From positions 186,001 through 250,000 of the forward strand of contig CAWGGG010000004.1 in NCBI GenBank assembly GCA_963822145.1: a stretch of DNA of 64,000 nucleotides, in the 5' to 3' direction. Position 1 is the stretch's first letter, and each line of letters opens with the position of its first letter. A program made the translations under genes and the position numbers. This document shows, in pieces, positions 52,131 through 61,486 of this stretch. Below the pieces are notes generated by a model, which was not told the origin of the DNA, did no database searches, and was given only the letters and a program-made list of their open reading frames with translations. Source of the stretch: UBA5072 sp963822145 (GTDB lineage Bacteria; Bacteroidota; Bacteroidia; Bacteroidales; UBA10428).

Positions 52131-52604
52131 CTAAAACTTTCCAATTTTCTCCAAAATCATCCTGTTATACTGCTGGCACGCTGCATCACCCTCCTTGGGC
52201 GCCCATGGCGCAAAGAACTTATCATCGGCCGGATCCCAAGGACCATCCTTCACTTCATAAACGACAGAGCCTGATTCGAGGCAGATCAGGCTGTGCCAGC
52301 TTCGGGGAGCGATTTCCACGCCGAAATTCCCCGTTTCAGGATCCAGGATGATAAAATCGGATACTTCACCTTTTTCAGTATATTGAATTACAGCCACCCT
52401 ACCGGTTAAGATGATGAAGGCTTCACGCTTATCGGGATTCTCATGCTTGTGGGGCTGAACATAGGTCCCAGTCTCCATGGCATGCAGCATGCGATGCATG
52501 GGATCAGCGGAAATAGTATGAAAATTCAGGTTTTTTCTTTTCCTGGGCGAGGAACGTGCCTGTTCCATCAGGGAAGCCAGCATTTTATCATCAATATGAA
52601 GCAT
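52131..52604 (-). CDS. WbuC-family cupin-fold metalloprotein
   Basis: 157 residues from the ATG at 52604 (MLHIDDKMLASLMEQARSSPRKRKN). Cupin metal ligands are expected in YVQPHKHENPDKREAFIILTG and WHSLICLESGSVVYEVKDGPW. The start NFHTISADPMHRMLHAMETGT is typical of WbuC proteins, which are linked to O-antigen loci but are of unknown activity. A longer start at 52679 would add 25 residues with no homology. No other polysaccharide genes are nearby. The gene's stop abuts the repeat array. Confidence 0.87.
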   Translation of the reverse strand: MLHIDDKMLASLMEQARSSPRKRKNLNFHTISADPMHRMLHAMETGTYVQPHKHENPDKREAFIILTGRVAVIQYTEKGEVSDFIILDPETGNFGVEIAPRSWHSLICLESGSVVYEVKDGPWDPADDKFFAPWAPKEGDAACQQYNRMILEKIGKF

Positions 52605-52848
52605 GTCAGCAGAAATAAATGCAACGCAAAAGTAGGAATTGTTTCGGAAATACCCTTCATCACTAATATCAGTAAGCAAAACGGCGAATGGCTGAAATAA
52701 TTCAACATATACAAATATCTAGTAATCATCAGATATATAATGATATAAAACTAAGTCATTAAAATTTAAAAGCATTTATTACCAGCTCATAGGTTGGTGG
52801 TATTGCGGAAATGTTTATTTTCGTTTCTAAACTTAATAAGAAAAAGCT

Positions 52849-54351
52849 ATGAAAAAACAATTTCTCCTGATCACTAGCCTTGTCTTTCTCGCATCCACCG
52901 CTTTTGGCGGCGGGATAATGACCAACACCAATCAGAGTGCCTACTGGGTACGCACGTTGGTCCGCGATGCTGCCATCGGTCCAGATGCCGTTTATTTCAA
53001 CCCGGCCGGACTGACCAAGCTTGAGGATGGTTTTCATTTTTCTTTGAACTCACAGACAATTCTTCAAAACAAGGACGTTACGCGCGAGTATGAGTGGCTG
53101 ATCCCCAACCCCAAAAAATTTGAAGGCGACGTTAAAGCTCCCCTTTTCCCCGGGTTTTATGCTACCTGGAAAAAGAGCAAAATAGCAGTTTCCTTCGGAT
53201 TCAACCCCATTGCCGGTGGCGGTGGAGGAGAGTATGATAAGGGATTGCCTTCCTTTGAGACGCAGTTATCGAGTCTGGTTCCCCTGTTGAAATCCTCCCT
53301 GGCACCACTCGATGCAGGATTGACCGCAGGATATGGTTTTAATCCCAATTTCAGTAATGTTACCGGTTACAGTGCCGACATTTATTTCAAAGGCACTTCA
53401 GTATATCTTGGATATCAGCTGGGCGTTACTTATGACATCAGCAAGGTATTCAGTGTTTTCCTGGGCGGAAGGCTTGTGACGGCTAAGAATACTTACGAGG
53501 GCCATATTAATGATGTTGAGGTACAGGCAGCTCCTACAACACCGCCGGTTCCGGTTTACGACGTACCTGCCGGTTCCTATGCCCCGGGTGATTACCTCAG
53601 GGCGGTATCCGGTGCTGCAGGTATCCCGCCGCAGCAGGTGGCCTTGCTTCAGGGAACCGCCGCTGCACTGGACGGACTGACAGCTGATCAGGAAGTTGAT
53701 GCAGAAGAAAAAGGCACCGGTTTCACCCCGATCCTGGGTGTCAATATTGCCCCGAACGATAAACTCAACATAGGTCTTAAGTATGAATTCAAGACCAAGA
53801 TAGACTTGACTCAATCTGTTGCTGAGGGTAAAGATGCCAACGGGATGTTCGTTCAGGACTCCACCGTTCATGGCGACCTGCCTGCCATGATGTCTCTTGG
53901 TATTCAGTACAAAGTCCTTCCCAAATTAACGGCATCAGTTGGTTTCCATTATTACTGGGACAAAGGTGCAAACTATGGTAAAACACTCGACGCAACCGGT
54001 GAAGCAGTTGCAAACGACAAGGTGATTGATGATAACTTCTTTGAAATTGCTGTGGGTCTGGAATATGCCATAACAGAAAAATTTCTGGTCAGCGCCGGTT
54101 ACCTGCATGCCAATACTGGTGTCAGCGAGGATTATCAGTCTGATCTGAGTTACAGCCTTACTTCCAATACCATTGGATTCGGTGTTGGCTTTAAAATAAC
54201 GGAAAAGATCCTGCTCAACCTGGGCGGCGCTTTTGTAATGTATCAGGAAGACAAAAAGACCCTGGTCGATACCTCAACAGGTCAGCCCTATACCGACACC
54301 TTTTATAAGGATTCCAAGTTCTTCGGACTCGGAATTGATTTCAGCTTCTGA
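52849..54351 (+). CDS. FadL/OmpP1-family outer-membrane transporter
   Basis: 500 residues. Signal peptide MKKQFLLITSLVFLASTAFGGG is followed by the FadL-type N-terminus (NTNQSAYWVRTLVRDAAIGPDAVYFNPAGLTKLEDGFH), which contains the conserved NPA motif. The rest is a 14-strand barrel ending GLGIDFSF. Family members import hydrophobic molecules such as long-chain fatty acids or aromatic compounds. A long extracellular insertion (about 225-280) is rich in Pro and Ala. A terminator follows directly; the gene seems monocistronic. Confidence 0.93.
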   Translation: MKKQFLLITSLVFLASTAFGGGIMTNTNQSAYWVRTLVRDAAIGPDAVYFNPAGLTKLEDGFHFSLNSQTILQNKDVTREYEWLIPNPKKFEGDVKAPLFPGFYATWKKSKIAVSFGFNPIAGGGGGEYDKGLPSFETQLSSLVPLLKSSLAPLDAGLTAGYGFNPNFSNVTGYSADIYFKGTSVYLGYQLGVTYDISKVFSVFLGGRLVTAKNTYEGHINDVEVQAAPTTPPVPVYDVPAGSYAPGDYLRAVSGAAGIPPQQVALLQGTAAALDGLTADQEVDAEEKGTGFTPILGVNIAPNDKLNIGLKYEFKTKIDLTQSVAEGKDANGMFVQDSTVHGDLPAMMSLGIQYKVLPKLTASVGFHYYWDKGANYGKTLDATGEAVANDKVIDDNFFEIAVGLEYAITEKFLVSAGYLHANTGVSEDYQSDLSYSLTSNTIGFGVGFKITEKILLNLGGAFVMYQEDKKTLVDTSTGQPYTDTFYKDSKFFGLGIDFSF

Positions 54352-54367
54352 TGAACTGATCCCCATA

Positions 54368-54404
54368 AAAAAACCTGGTATGTCAAGCATACCAGGTTTT
54401 TTTT
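54368..54404 (+). terminator. Intrinsic terminator of the FadL-type gene
   Basis: An 11-bp perfect stem (AACCTGGTATG with its complement CATACCAGGTT, loop of 5) is followed by a run of eight T residues, and preceded by A residues so it may also work in reverse. Confidence 0.88.
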
Positions 54405-54553
54405 GTCCGATTACATAACTGGTCTCATCTGGGTGTGATCAGCAGATCTGTACAAAAGAAAAACACTGACAGGTTTTACAACACTGTCAGTTTAATCATG
54501 AGTAACCTGACAGTAATTGCTGGCGAAAGCTGTCAGGTGTAGTTGTCATGTGC

Positions 54554-54841
54554 TTATGATCTTGGTCTGAAATTCCGCCTGTCGCCGCCGGAATTGTTTT
54601 CTTTTTCCCTGGCCTGATTAACGTTAACAGCACGACCTTTAATTTCGGTGCCATTCAAATTGTCAATAGCCTCCTTTGCTTCCTTGTCATTCAGCATCTC
54701 AACAAAACCAAAACCTTTGCTTCTTCCCGAATATTTGTCGGTGATGATCTTTACCGATGCTACTTCACCGTATTCCTCGAAAGCTTTTCTTAATTCGTCT
54801 TCACTAACATTGAAATGAAGATTACCTACGTAAATGTTCAT
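54554..54841 (-). CDS. RRM-type RNA-binding protein
   Basis: 95 residues. A single RNA-recognition motif carries RNP-2 (IYVGNL) and RNP-1 (KGFGFVEM), followed by a short Arg/Asn-rich tail (ENNSGGDRRNFRPRS). Such small RRM proteins are abundant in Bacteroidota and are often cold-induced or stress-linked, binding single-stranded RNA. Three charged residues flank RNP-1 (SGRSKGFGF). A promoter-like TATTTTTG box lies 38 bp upstream. Monocistronic. Confidence 0.94.
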   Translation of the reverse strand: MNIYVGNLHFNVSEDELRKAFEEYGEVASVKIITDKYSGRSKGFGFVEMLNDKEAKEAIDNLNGTEIKGRAVNVNQAREKENNSGGDRRNFRPRS

Positions 54842-54878
54842 AAAATAAATAAATAAAGAAATGAATAGTTTAACAATA

Positions 54879-54886
54879 CAAAAATA
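54879..54886 (-). promoter_or_regulatory. Bacteroidota-type -7 box before the RRM gene
   Basis: Minus-strand TATTTTTG matches TAnnTTTG exactly, 37 bp before the ATG. No clean TTTG lies at the -33 spacing. Confidence 0.4.
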
Positions 54887-54977
54887 TATTAATTTATGGG
54901 ATGTGGAAATAATTTAAGGTTAATTTATCAAAACAGCAAATGCAATAGGGCTATTTTACAAAAAAATCAATACTATA

Positions 54978-55035
54978 ACCTTCAGCCTTTAGCCTTTAGC
55001 CTTCAGCCTTCAGCCTTCTGCCCTTAGCCTTAAGC
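54978..55035. repeat. Heptamer array (CAGCCTT units) at the Omp85-like gene's stop
   Basis: About eight units of TTCAGCC/TTTAGCC type run up to the stop codon at 55036, reading GGCTGAA/GGCTAAA on the gene's strand. Confidence 0.85.
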
Positions 55036-56391
55036 CTAATACAAAAAGTTTAACCCTATATACAAACCGCTTTTGCCATCGCCGGGGTCAAAAGCACGAC
55101 CATAATCCACGGCAATAATAAAGTTCTGGTTCATAACAATATGGAGGCCGCCACCGGCACCCAAGTGCAGTTTTTCATCCCCGCTGCTGACCAGTTTCTG
55201 GCTGAATTCATCGGCAGGTACACCTGATTTATCGATTTTAAAAGGTGCTGTAACCATCCCTGCATCCAGAAAAGCACTGAGGGCCAGGTATATATTCTGG
55301 TTAAATACCAGTGTTCTCAGAAATTTCCATCGCATTTCGAGGTTTCCATACAGGAAATCATCCCCAACCACCCGGTTGCGCATGACACCCCTGATGGTTT
55401 TGGCTCCGCCCAGGCCGTCACGGGTGAGGGAAGGAGCTGTATTATATACAAACGGCAGCATGTAATAGGGCATTTCTCCCCACAGCTTGGTCTGATAACT
55501 GAGCCGGTAAACAAAAGACAGCACTTCGGGGGCGAGGGTGAAATACTGCCGGTGGGTAATGGCAAGCCGGGTATAGGCCAGATCGCCGTTGCCCAGGAAG
55601 GGTGGCGCCATCAGTAACTGTACTTCAGTCCAGATCCCTTTCATGGGATTGGGTTCGAGATCCCTTGTGTCATATACCAGTCCTGCTTTCAGCAGCGTCG
55701 TGTTGCCACCTTCGGCCTGGTCTGCCGGTATTACCCCCCATTCCACGTACTTGTCATACAGCAGGGCGGTATCGGGCAGCATGTCTTCAGCATCCTTGCC
55801 TTTGTTCAGCTTGTCGATATCAACGGTACCCATGTTGGCATGGTTGTACTCTATGCCGGCAAGCCACCGGAACTTCGGTCCTGTTATTTTCCCCTGGAAA
55901 TCAGCTTTGAAGCGCGTAAGCTTCCGTTCCTGGTTGTAAAACATGCGCGATATATACTGATCACTGTTTTCGTCTTCATAATCGGCATTGTAATAGGATT
56001 CGTAGCCGTTAAATCCATAAAAATCAAGCGATTGTTCTGTAAGCAGACTGGCTTCTGCCGAAACGCGTATACCGGGTATCAGGTATTCAGAGTCGTAAGT
56101 GAACTGGTTGATCCCGCTGCCCTTGGTGGTGCGCGACCATTCAAAGTAAAAAGAATGCCGGTACTTGGGATACTGCGATCCGTCACCATAATGAAAGACG
56201 TTCACCAGGGCCCCATACTTAAACCCGATATCCGTATCATAGGCCAGTACCGGTACACCCCCAAAATTCCATCCTTTTTTAATCTTATCTGCTTTTTTAG
56301 ATGCTTTGGTGGAATCAGACTGGGCCTGGAGGCTCACCGGGATCAAGGCAGTTACCAGTAGTACCGCTGAAAACATGGTCCTGATTTTCAT
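55036..56391 (-). CDS. Omp85/BamA-TamA-like outer-membrane barrel protein without POTRA
   Basis: About 451 residues from the ATG at 56391 (MKIRTMFSAVLLVTALIPVSLQAQ signal). The mature chain starts with a short basic linker (KASKKADKIKKGW) and goes straight into a barrel. LGGAKTIRGVMRNRVVGDDFLYGNLEMRWKF is the conserved Omp85 region with the VRGY/F-like motif (IRGV here). The C-terminus is YIGLNFLY. It is shorter than TamA because the POTRA domains are missing. It may belong to the surface-antigen family of orphan Omp85 proteins. It ends at the heptamer array. Confidence 0.85.
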   Translation of the reverse strand: MKIRTMFSAVLLVTALIPVSLQAQSDSTKASKKADKIKKGWNFGGVPVLAYDTDIGFKYGALVNVFHYGDGSQYPKYRHSFYFEWSRTTKGSGINQFTYDSEYLIPGIRVSAEASLLTEQSLDFYGFNGYESYYNADYEDENSDQYISRMFYNQERKLTRFKADFQGKITGPKFRWLAGIEYNHANMGTVDIDKLNKGKDAEDMLPDTALLYDKYVEWGVIPADQAEGGNTTLLKAGLVYDTRDLEPNPMKGIWTEVQLLMAPPFLGNGDLAYTRLAITHRQYFTLAPEVLSFVYRLSYQTKLWGEMPYYMLPFVYNTAPSLTRDGLGGAKTIRGVMRNRVVGDDFLYGNLEMRWKFLRTLVFNQNIYLALSAFLDAGMVTAPFKIDKSGVPADEFSQKLVSSGDEKLHLGAGGGLHIVMNQNFIIAVDYGRAFDPGDGKSGLYIGLNFLY

Positions 56392-56504
56392 ATTCATCAT
56401 GGTTAAGGAAGCTTTGAATTTCATCTAAATTAATATTTTTAATGATCCTGCCAACCAGGCATGATAAAATTGTTTTATTTTTATTAGCCATAAAAAGAAC
56501 ACTC

Positions 56505-58904
56505 ATGAAAATATTGAAACGCTCGCTTCTGGTCATCCTGGTATTGCTGTTAGTGGCAGCGACAGCCGGCTTCCTTTTCATCAGAAATCTTTCTCACCGG
56601 TCTCTGCCCGATTATAATGCTGATATTCAGCTAAAGGGACTCCATACCCCGGTTGAGGTATACCGAGATCGTTATGCCATACCCCATGTCATCGCCGGTG
56701 ATGAGCATGATTTGTATGTGGCTGTAGGATACCTGCTCGCCGAAGACCGGCTCTGGCAAATGGATATGCTACGGCATGTGACGGAAGGAAGATTGTCTGA
56801 AATATTCGGGGATGATTATATAGAAACCGATTTATTGCTTCGGGCACTGCGTTTCCGTGAAAAATCAGAAAAGATACTGGCACAGTCAGATTCTGCATGC
56901 AAAGAGGCCCTTGAGGCTTTTGCAGATGGTGTTAACCAGTATATAGACCATCAGGGCAATAAGCTGCCGCCTGAATTTGCAATCCTGAAATACAAGCCTG
57001 AACCCTGGGAGCCCTGCCATTCCCTGAATATGATCGGGTATATGGCATGGGACCTGAAAGCCGGCTGGAGCGAGATCCTCCTCACCGCCATTCAGAAAGC
57101 TGTGGATTCGTTGCATTACCGGCAGCTGATACCTGACCTTCTTCGCAATCAACCTATGGTGTATCCGGATGCTGCCCGGAAGAGCAGTTTAGGCTCACTC
57201 ATCCCCGACCTCCTGCTTCATAATACTGCCTTGCAAAAACTGGGTGCAGATGTGCTGGAATCCAGCAACAACTGGGCGGTATCGGGATCGAAAAGCGCTA
57301 CGGGAATGCCTTTACTGGCCAATGATATGCATTTGGGACTCAACATTCCCGGGATCTGGTATCAGATGCACCAGGTGGTGACAGGAAAGCTGAATGTAAC
57401 AGGACTGGTTTTGCCTGGCGCTCCGGTAATTGTCTGCGGCCATAATGACAGCATCGCGTGGGGAATGACCAATACTTCCGTAGATAATATGGACTTTTAT
57501 GAAGAAACCATTAATCCTGCCGATTCTTCGCAATATGCTTATAACGGGGAATGGCGCAATGTTGAGGTCAGGAAGACCACTATAAGGTCCAGCAGCGGGA
57601 AGCAGGTTGAAAAAGAGCTCAGGTTTACCCATCGGGGGCCCGTGGTTTCTTCCTTTAAGAAAATATCCGGAAAGGTGGTAAGCATGCATTGGGCAGGAGA
57701 CGAAATGAGCAATGAATTCCTGACCGTGATGTTACTGAACCGTGCCGGCAACTGGAATGATTTTACTGCAGCCTTGAGGACCTTTACTTCCATAAGCCAG
57801 AATGTTGTATATGCCGATATTAAAGGAAATATCGGACTGTTTTGTGCTGCCGGTATTCCTGTCCGCAAACGGGACATTCCTTTTGGCATATTGCCTGGAG
57901 CCAATGATGAATACGATTGGAAAGGTTATGTCCCCTTTGGGGAACTGCCGTATCTGTTCAACCCTCCCAACGGTTTTGTGGCTTCAGCGAATAACCGGAC
58001 CGCTGCGCCCGATTATCCCTATCATATCGGGAGCTGGTACGCACAGCCCAGTCGATTTGTACGTATTACAGAATTGCTTTCAGCCAAAGAAATCCTGACG
58101 GTGGATGATTTCCGGTCCATTCAGCTGGATCAGCAATCGAAGCTGGCTGAGAAATACATGCCTTCCATGTTGAATGCATTGGACCGCTATAAAAAGGTGA
58201 ATCCTGGGGAAAGCAGGGCCTATGAAATCCTGAAGAATTGGGACTACGGGATGGGCAGCAAAAGTGCCGCGGCTGCTATTTTTGAAACCATGTACCTGCA
58301 GTTTATCCGGTGCACCTTTGCCGATGAGCTGGGAGATGACCTTTTCGACAACTATAAAAATGTCAGTTCCATCAGCCGCATCAGCACCGATCAGCTCATG
58401 GAACGCAAAAGTTCAGTCTGGTTCGATAATACAACCACAGAGGAAAAGACAGAGACCTTCGATGATGTGGTTATTGCAGCCTTCAGTGCTTCTGTGGCAG
58501 AACTCACTGCTCGTCTCGGCAGCAATCCGGAAACCTGGGAATGGGGCAATATGCACCATTTAATTCTGGCCCATCCCCTGGCATCAGTGAAGATACTCGA
58601 CAGGGTGTTCAACCTGAACCGGGGTCCCTTTCCTGTGGGTGGTAGTTTCCATACCGTATCTCCCTACAGTTATGACAACAGCAAGCCCTTTGATGCCAAT
58701 CATGGCGCATCGCACAGGCATATCTTCGATCTGAGCAACTGGGATAACTCCCTCACAGTTATACCAACCGGCAATTCCGGCATCCCGGCCAGCAGCCATT
58801 ATTGCGATCAGACCGGACTCTATGTCAATGGAAAGTACCATGCCGATTATTTTTCCCTGGAAAAGGTAAAGGAAAACAAGAAGTATTACATGAAATTTTA
58901 TTGA
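56505..58904 (+). CDS. Penicillin-acylase-family Ntn hydrolase
   Basis: About 799 residues from the ATG at 56505 (MKILKRSLLVILVLLLVAATAGFLFI, membrane anchor or signal). The alpha-chain part includes YAIPHVIAGDEHDLYVAVGYLLAEDRLWQMDMLR. The catalytic Ser is in ESSNNWAVSGS (about residue 254), the first residue of the processed beta chain. LVLPGAPVIVCGHNDSIAWGMTN follows. The enzyme is autocleaved and hydrolyses amide bonds, for example acyl-homoserine lactones or acylated amino acids; the substrate here is unknown. A start at 56442 would add 21 residues. Confidence 0.93.
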   Translation: MKILKRSLLVILVLLLVAATAGFLFIRNLSHRSLPDYNADIQLKGLHTPVEVYRDRYAIPHVIAGDEHDLYVAVGYLLAEDRLWQMDMLRHVTEGRLSEIFGDDYIETDLLLRALRFREKSEKILAQSDSACKEALEAFADGVNQYIDHQGNKLPPEFAILKYKPEPWEPCHSLNMIGYMAWDLKAGWSEILLTAIQKAVDSLHYRQLIPDLLRNQPMVYPDAARKSSLGSLIPDLLLHNTALQKLGADVLESSNNWAVSGSKSATGMPLLANDMHLGLNIPGIWYQMHQVVTGKLNVTGLVLPGAPVIVCGHNDSIAWGMTNTSVDNMDFYEETINPADSSQYAYNGEWRNVEVRKTTIRSSSGKQVEKELRFTHRGPVVSSFKKISGKVVSMHWAGDEMSNEFLTVMLLNRAGNWNDFTAALRTFTSISQNVVYADIKGNIGLFCAAGIPVRKRDIPFGILPGANDEYDWKGYVPFGELPYLFNPPNGFVASANNRTAAPDYPYHIGSWYAQPSRFVRITELLSAKEILTVDDFRSIQLDQQSKLAEKYMPSMLNALDRYKKVNPGESRAYEILKNWDYGMGSKSAAAAIFETMYLQFIRCTFADELGDDLFDNYKNVSSISRISTDQLMERKSSVWFDNTTTEEKTETFDDVVIAAFSASVAELTARLGSNPETWEWGNMHHLILAHPLASVKILDRVFNLNRGPFPVGGSFHTVSPYSYDNSKPFDANHGASHRHIFDLSNWDNSLTVIPTGNSGIPASSHYCDQTGLYVNGKYHADYFSLEKVKENKKYYMKFY

Positions 58905-58949
58905 TACCACTTTTATTGAAGAAACAACGCCAACACTAAACCTGGCATT

Positions 58950-59807
58950 ATGATCCGCAAAACATTAAAAATCGCAGGGATAATTTTTATAATCTTCGTT
59001 TTGCTATTCATTATCCTGGCAACGATTTATTATCCAGCAGTTAAAAAACTCTATCTGGGAAATGAAGTGATCCATTCCGATAGTGCATTGACCATTTACC
59101 TGGGAGGCGGCGGAAATTCTGTTGTTTTGAATACAGATGCCGCCCTGCTTGTTGTGGATACCAAGTTCGGTAAAGCAGCTGATCGTTTATACAGGGCTGT
59201 ATCAGCACAGGCAGGGAATAAACCCTTTATTGTGGTCAATACCCATTCAGATCTTGATCATACCGGTGGGAACCCGCTCTATAAAAATGCCCGGATCATA
59301 TCAGGCCAGGTACTTGAGGATTACTGGATAAGTGCCAACAAAGGAAAGGAAGGAATGCCGTCGGTATGGGTGACCGATACACTGGCTCTTCGTTTGGGCG
59401 ATGAAAACGTATTGCTGATCAGCATGGGACAGGCACATACCTGGTGTGATGTGGTAGTGTATTTCCCAAACAGAGAGTTGCTGGTAACCGGCGACCTGGT
59501 CTTCAATGGCATCAATACTTTTTTTGAAGAGAAAAAGGGCAGCAATGGGTTAAAGTCCATTGAGGCTTTAAAGAAGCTTGAGGCTTTTCCTGAAGTTCAA
59601 ATGGTAGTGCCGGGGCATGGTGCACCTGGTGGCAGGGAATTGATCACCACCATGAGGACTTATCTTGAGGATATGGCCATGGCGGCTGAAAATCCGGAGA
59701 AGGAAAAAGCTATCAGGAAAAAATACAGGAAGCTTGTTGCTATGCCCGGCGTATCCTCCACGGCAATTGTAGTTGATTATTTCAGAAAAAATCCGAATGA
59801 CCTGTAA
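58950..59807 (+). CDS. Metallo-beta-lactamase-fold hydrolase, membrane-anchored
   Basis: 285 residues. One N-terminal membrane helix (IIFIIFVLLFIILATIY) is followed by the MBL domain. The zinc motif is THSDLDHTGG (His99, Asp101, Asp103, His104), a variant in which the usual second His is Asp, as in some other MBL subfamilies. Further ligands are expected in GQAHTWCDVVVYFPNRELLVTGDLVF and VPGHGAPGG. The reaction is unknown. The HAD phosphatase gene begins 11 bases before its stop, so the two are coupled. Confidence 0.88.
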   Translation: MIRKTLKIAGIIFIIFVLLFIILATIYYPAVKKLYLGNEVIHSDSALTIYLGGGGNSVVLNTDAALLVVDTKFGKAADRLYRAVSAQAGNKPFIVVNTHSDLDHTGGNPLYKNARIISGQVLEDYWISANKGKEGMPSVWVTDTLALRLGDENVLLISMGQAHTWCDVVVYFPNRELLVTGDLVFNGINTFFEEKKGSNGLKSIEALKKLEAFPEVQMVVPGHGAPGGRELITTMRTYLEDMAMAAENPEKEKAIRKKYRKLVAMPGVSSTAIVVDYFRKNPNDL

Positions 59808-60459
59808 AGGAATTATTTTTGATCTCGACGGAACACTGGCAGACACCCTTGAAGATATTGCAGGCTCTATGAACCGGGTATTGCAGTTACATGGCTTTCC
59901 GGTACATGCGATTGAGGGCTATAAATTACTGGTCGGCAGGGGACTGGATAATCTTGTAAGGCAGGCACTGCCCCGGGATTCCCGGTTACCGGAAGTAGTC
60001 TCCGCATGCCTGGCTGAAATGATGGCGGATTACGAAGTGCATTGCCTCGATAAAACATGTTTGTACAATGGGATCCCTGAAATGTTGCAGGATCTTTCCG
60101 GCAGGGAAATAAAAATGGCAGTTTTTTCAAATAAAGCTGAACCACTGACCCATAAGATTGTTGATCAACTGATGGGGAATATACCTTTCAAAAAAGTGTT
60201 GGGCGCACGCACCGACTTACCCAAAAAGCCGGATCCCGAAGGAGCGTTACGCATCAGTGGAATGCTGGGAATATCCCCAGCCCATATGATCTATATGGGG
60301 GATTCCGATGTGGACATGATAACCGCCACCAGGGCAGGCATGTTTGCAGTGGGCGTGCTGTGGGGATTCAGATCGGGAGAGGAACTCCTGGCAAACGGGG
60401 CAGAAGTCCTGCTGAGCAGTCCGGCCGGCCTGCTGAAACTTCTGGAAAACCATCCGTAA
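59797..60459 (+). CDS. HAD-superfamily phosphatase, phosphoglycolate-phosphatase-like
   Basis: About 220 residues from the ATG at 59797 (MTCKGIIFDLDGTLADT). HAD motif I is DLDGTLAD, with nucleophile Asp. Motif II is AVFSNK, motif III is KKPDPEGALRI, and motif IV is GDSDVDMITA. The cap type and length fit Gph-like phosphatases. The substrate is not certain. The start lies inside the MBL gene and overlaps it by 11 bp, so they are likely one operon. Confidence 0.9.
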   Translation: MTCKGIIFDLDGTLADTLEDIAGSMNRVLQLHGFPVHAIEGYKLLVGRGLDNLVRQALPRDSRLPEVVSACLAEMMADYEVHCLDKTCLYNGIPEMLQDLSGREIKMAVFSNKAEPLTHKIVDQLMGNIPFKKVLGARTDLPKKPDPEGALRISGMLGISPAHMIYMGDSDVDMITATRAGMFAVGVLWGFRSGEELLANGAEVLLSSPAGLLKLLENHP

Positions 60460-60554
60460 TCAATACGGGGGTCTATTATTAGTTTAAATAAAAGGTATTG
60501 CTAATTTTACCGTATTCATATAACAAAAAAGTCGAACCATTTAAATAAATAATT

Positions 60555-61457
60555 ATGAGGCACTTAATTTCACTTCTCTGCATGGCTGCTCTGATTGCAG
60601 TTACACCGCTGATCCATGGGCAGCAGGATCCTGGACACAAGCTTCACATTATTATCATAGGTGCTCACCCTGATGATCCGGACGGAGATGGTGGTTGCGC
60701 ATACAAATGGGCACAGCTGGGACATGATGTGCTTATGGTATCGGTAACCAATGGAGATGCCGGACACCAGTCGATCAAAGCCGATGAACTGGCAAAAATA
60801 CGCAGGGAAGAAGCACGCAGAGCCGGAGAAGTAATTGGCATCCGTTACATTACGCTGGACAACCATGATGGCCAGCTGATGCCCACCTACGAAAACCGGC
60901 TTCAGATCATTAAAATCATCCGGGAACAAAAAGCTGACATTGTTATTTATCCAAGGCCTTATGATTACCATCCTGACCACCGCTATACCGGCGTACTGGT
61001 TAATGATGCTGCTTACATGGTGACGGTTCCTACCGTTCTGCCCGAAGTTCCCTTTTTGGAGAAGAATCCTGTTTTCCTTTATACGACTGATGGTTTTACA
61101 CATCCCGAACCTTTTAAACCGGACGTATGCGTTGATATTGATGATGTCATCGAAAAGAAGATGGACATGTTTCACCAGCATACTTCGCAAGTATATGAAT
61201 GGCTGCCGTTCAACCGGGGCGTACTGGATCAGGTTCCCGCATCAGAGGCCGACAGGCGTGCCTGGCTTGGAAAAATGTGGAAATCCAATTGGAATGCTGA
61301 TCCGTTCCGGAGCAAGCTGGTTGAAATCTATGGTGGCGAAAGGGGAAATAAGATACAATACTGTGAAGCTTTCCAGGACTCGGAATACGGAACCCGGCTG
61401 ACCAAGGAAAATCTTCATTATTATTTTCCTTTCCTGCCTGAGAACCCGAAGAAATAA
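60555..61457 (+). CDS. PIG-L/LmbE-family deacetylase, exported
   Basis: 300 residues. Signal peptide MRHLISLLCMAALIAVTPLIHG is followed by the family motif AHPDD (residues 37-41), whose His and Asp bind zinc. A further motif is YHPDHRYTG. Members deacetylate N-acetyl-sugar conjugates such as GlcNAc in relatives. The signal peptide suggests periplasmic action. The gene is separated by 95 bp from the HAD gene and by 29 bp from the M16 gene. Confidence 0.92.
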   Translation: MRHLISLLCMAALIAVTPLIHGQQDPGHKLHIIIIGAHPDDPDGDGGCAYKWAQLGHDVLMVSVTNGDAGHQSIKADELAKIRREEARRAGEVIGIRYITLDNHDGQLMPTYENRLQIIKIIREQKADIVIYPRPYDYHPDHRYTGVLVNDAAYMVTVPTVLPEVPFLEKNPVFLYTTDGFTHPEPFKPDVCVDIDDVIEKKMDMFHQHTSQVYEWLPFNRGVLDQVPASEADRRAWLGKMWKSNWNADPFRSKLVEIYGGERGNKIQYCEAFQDSEYGTRLTKENLHYYFPFLPENPKK

Positions 61458-61486
61458 GTACCTGATTAAAACCTAAAAAATCCTTT

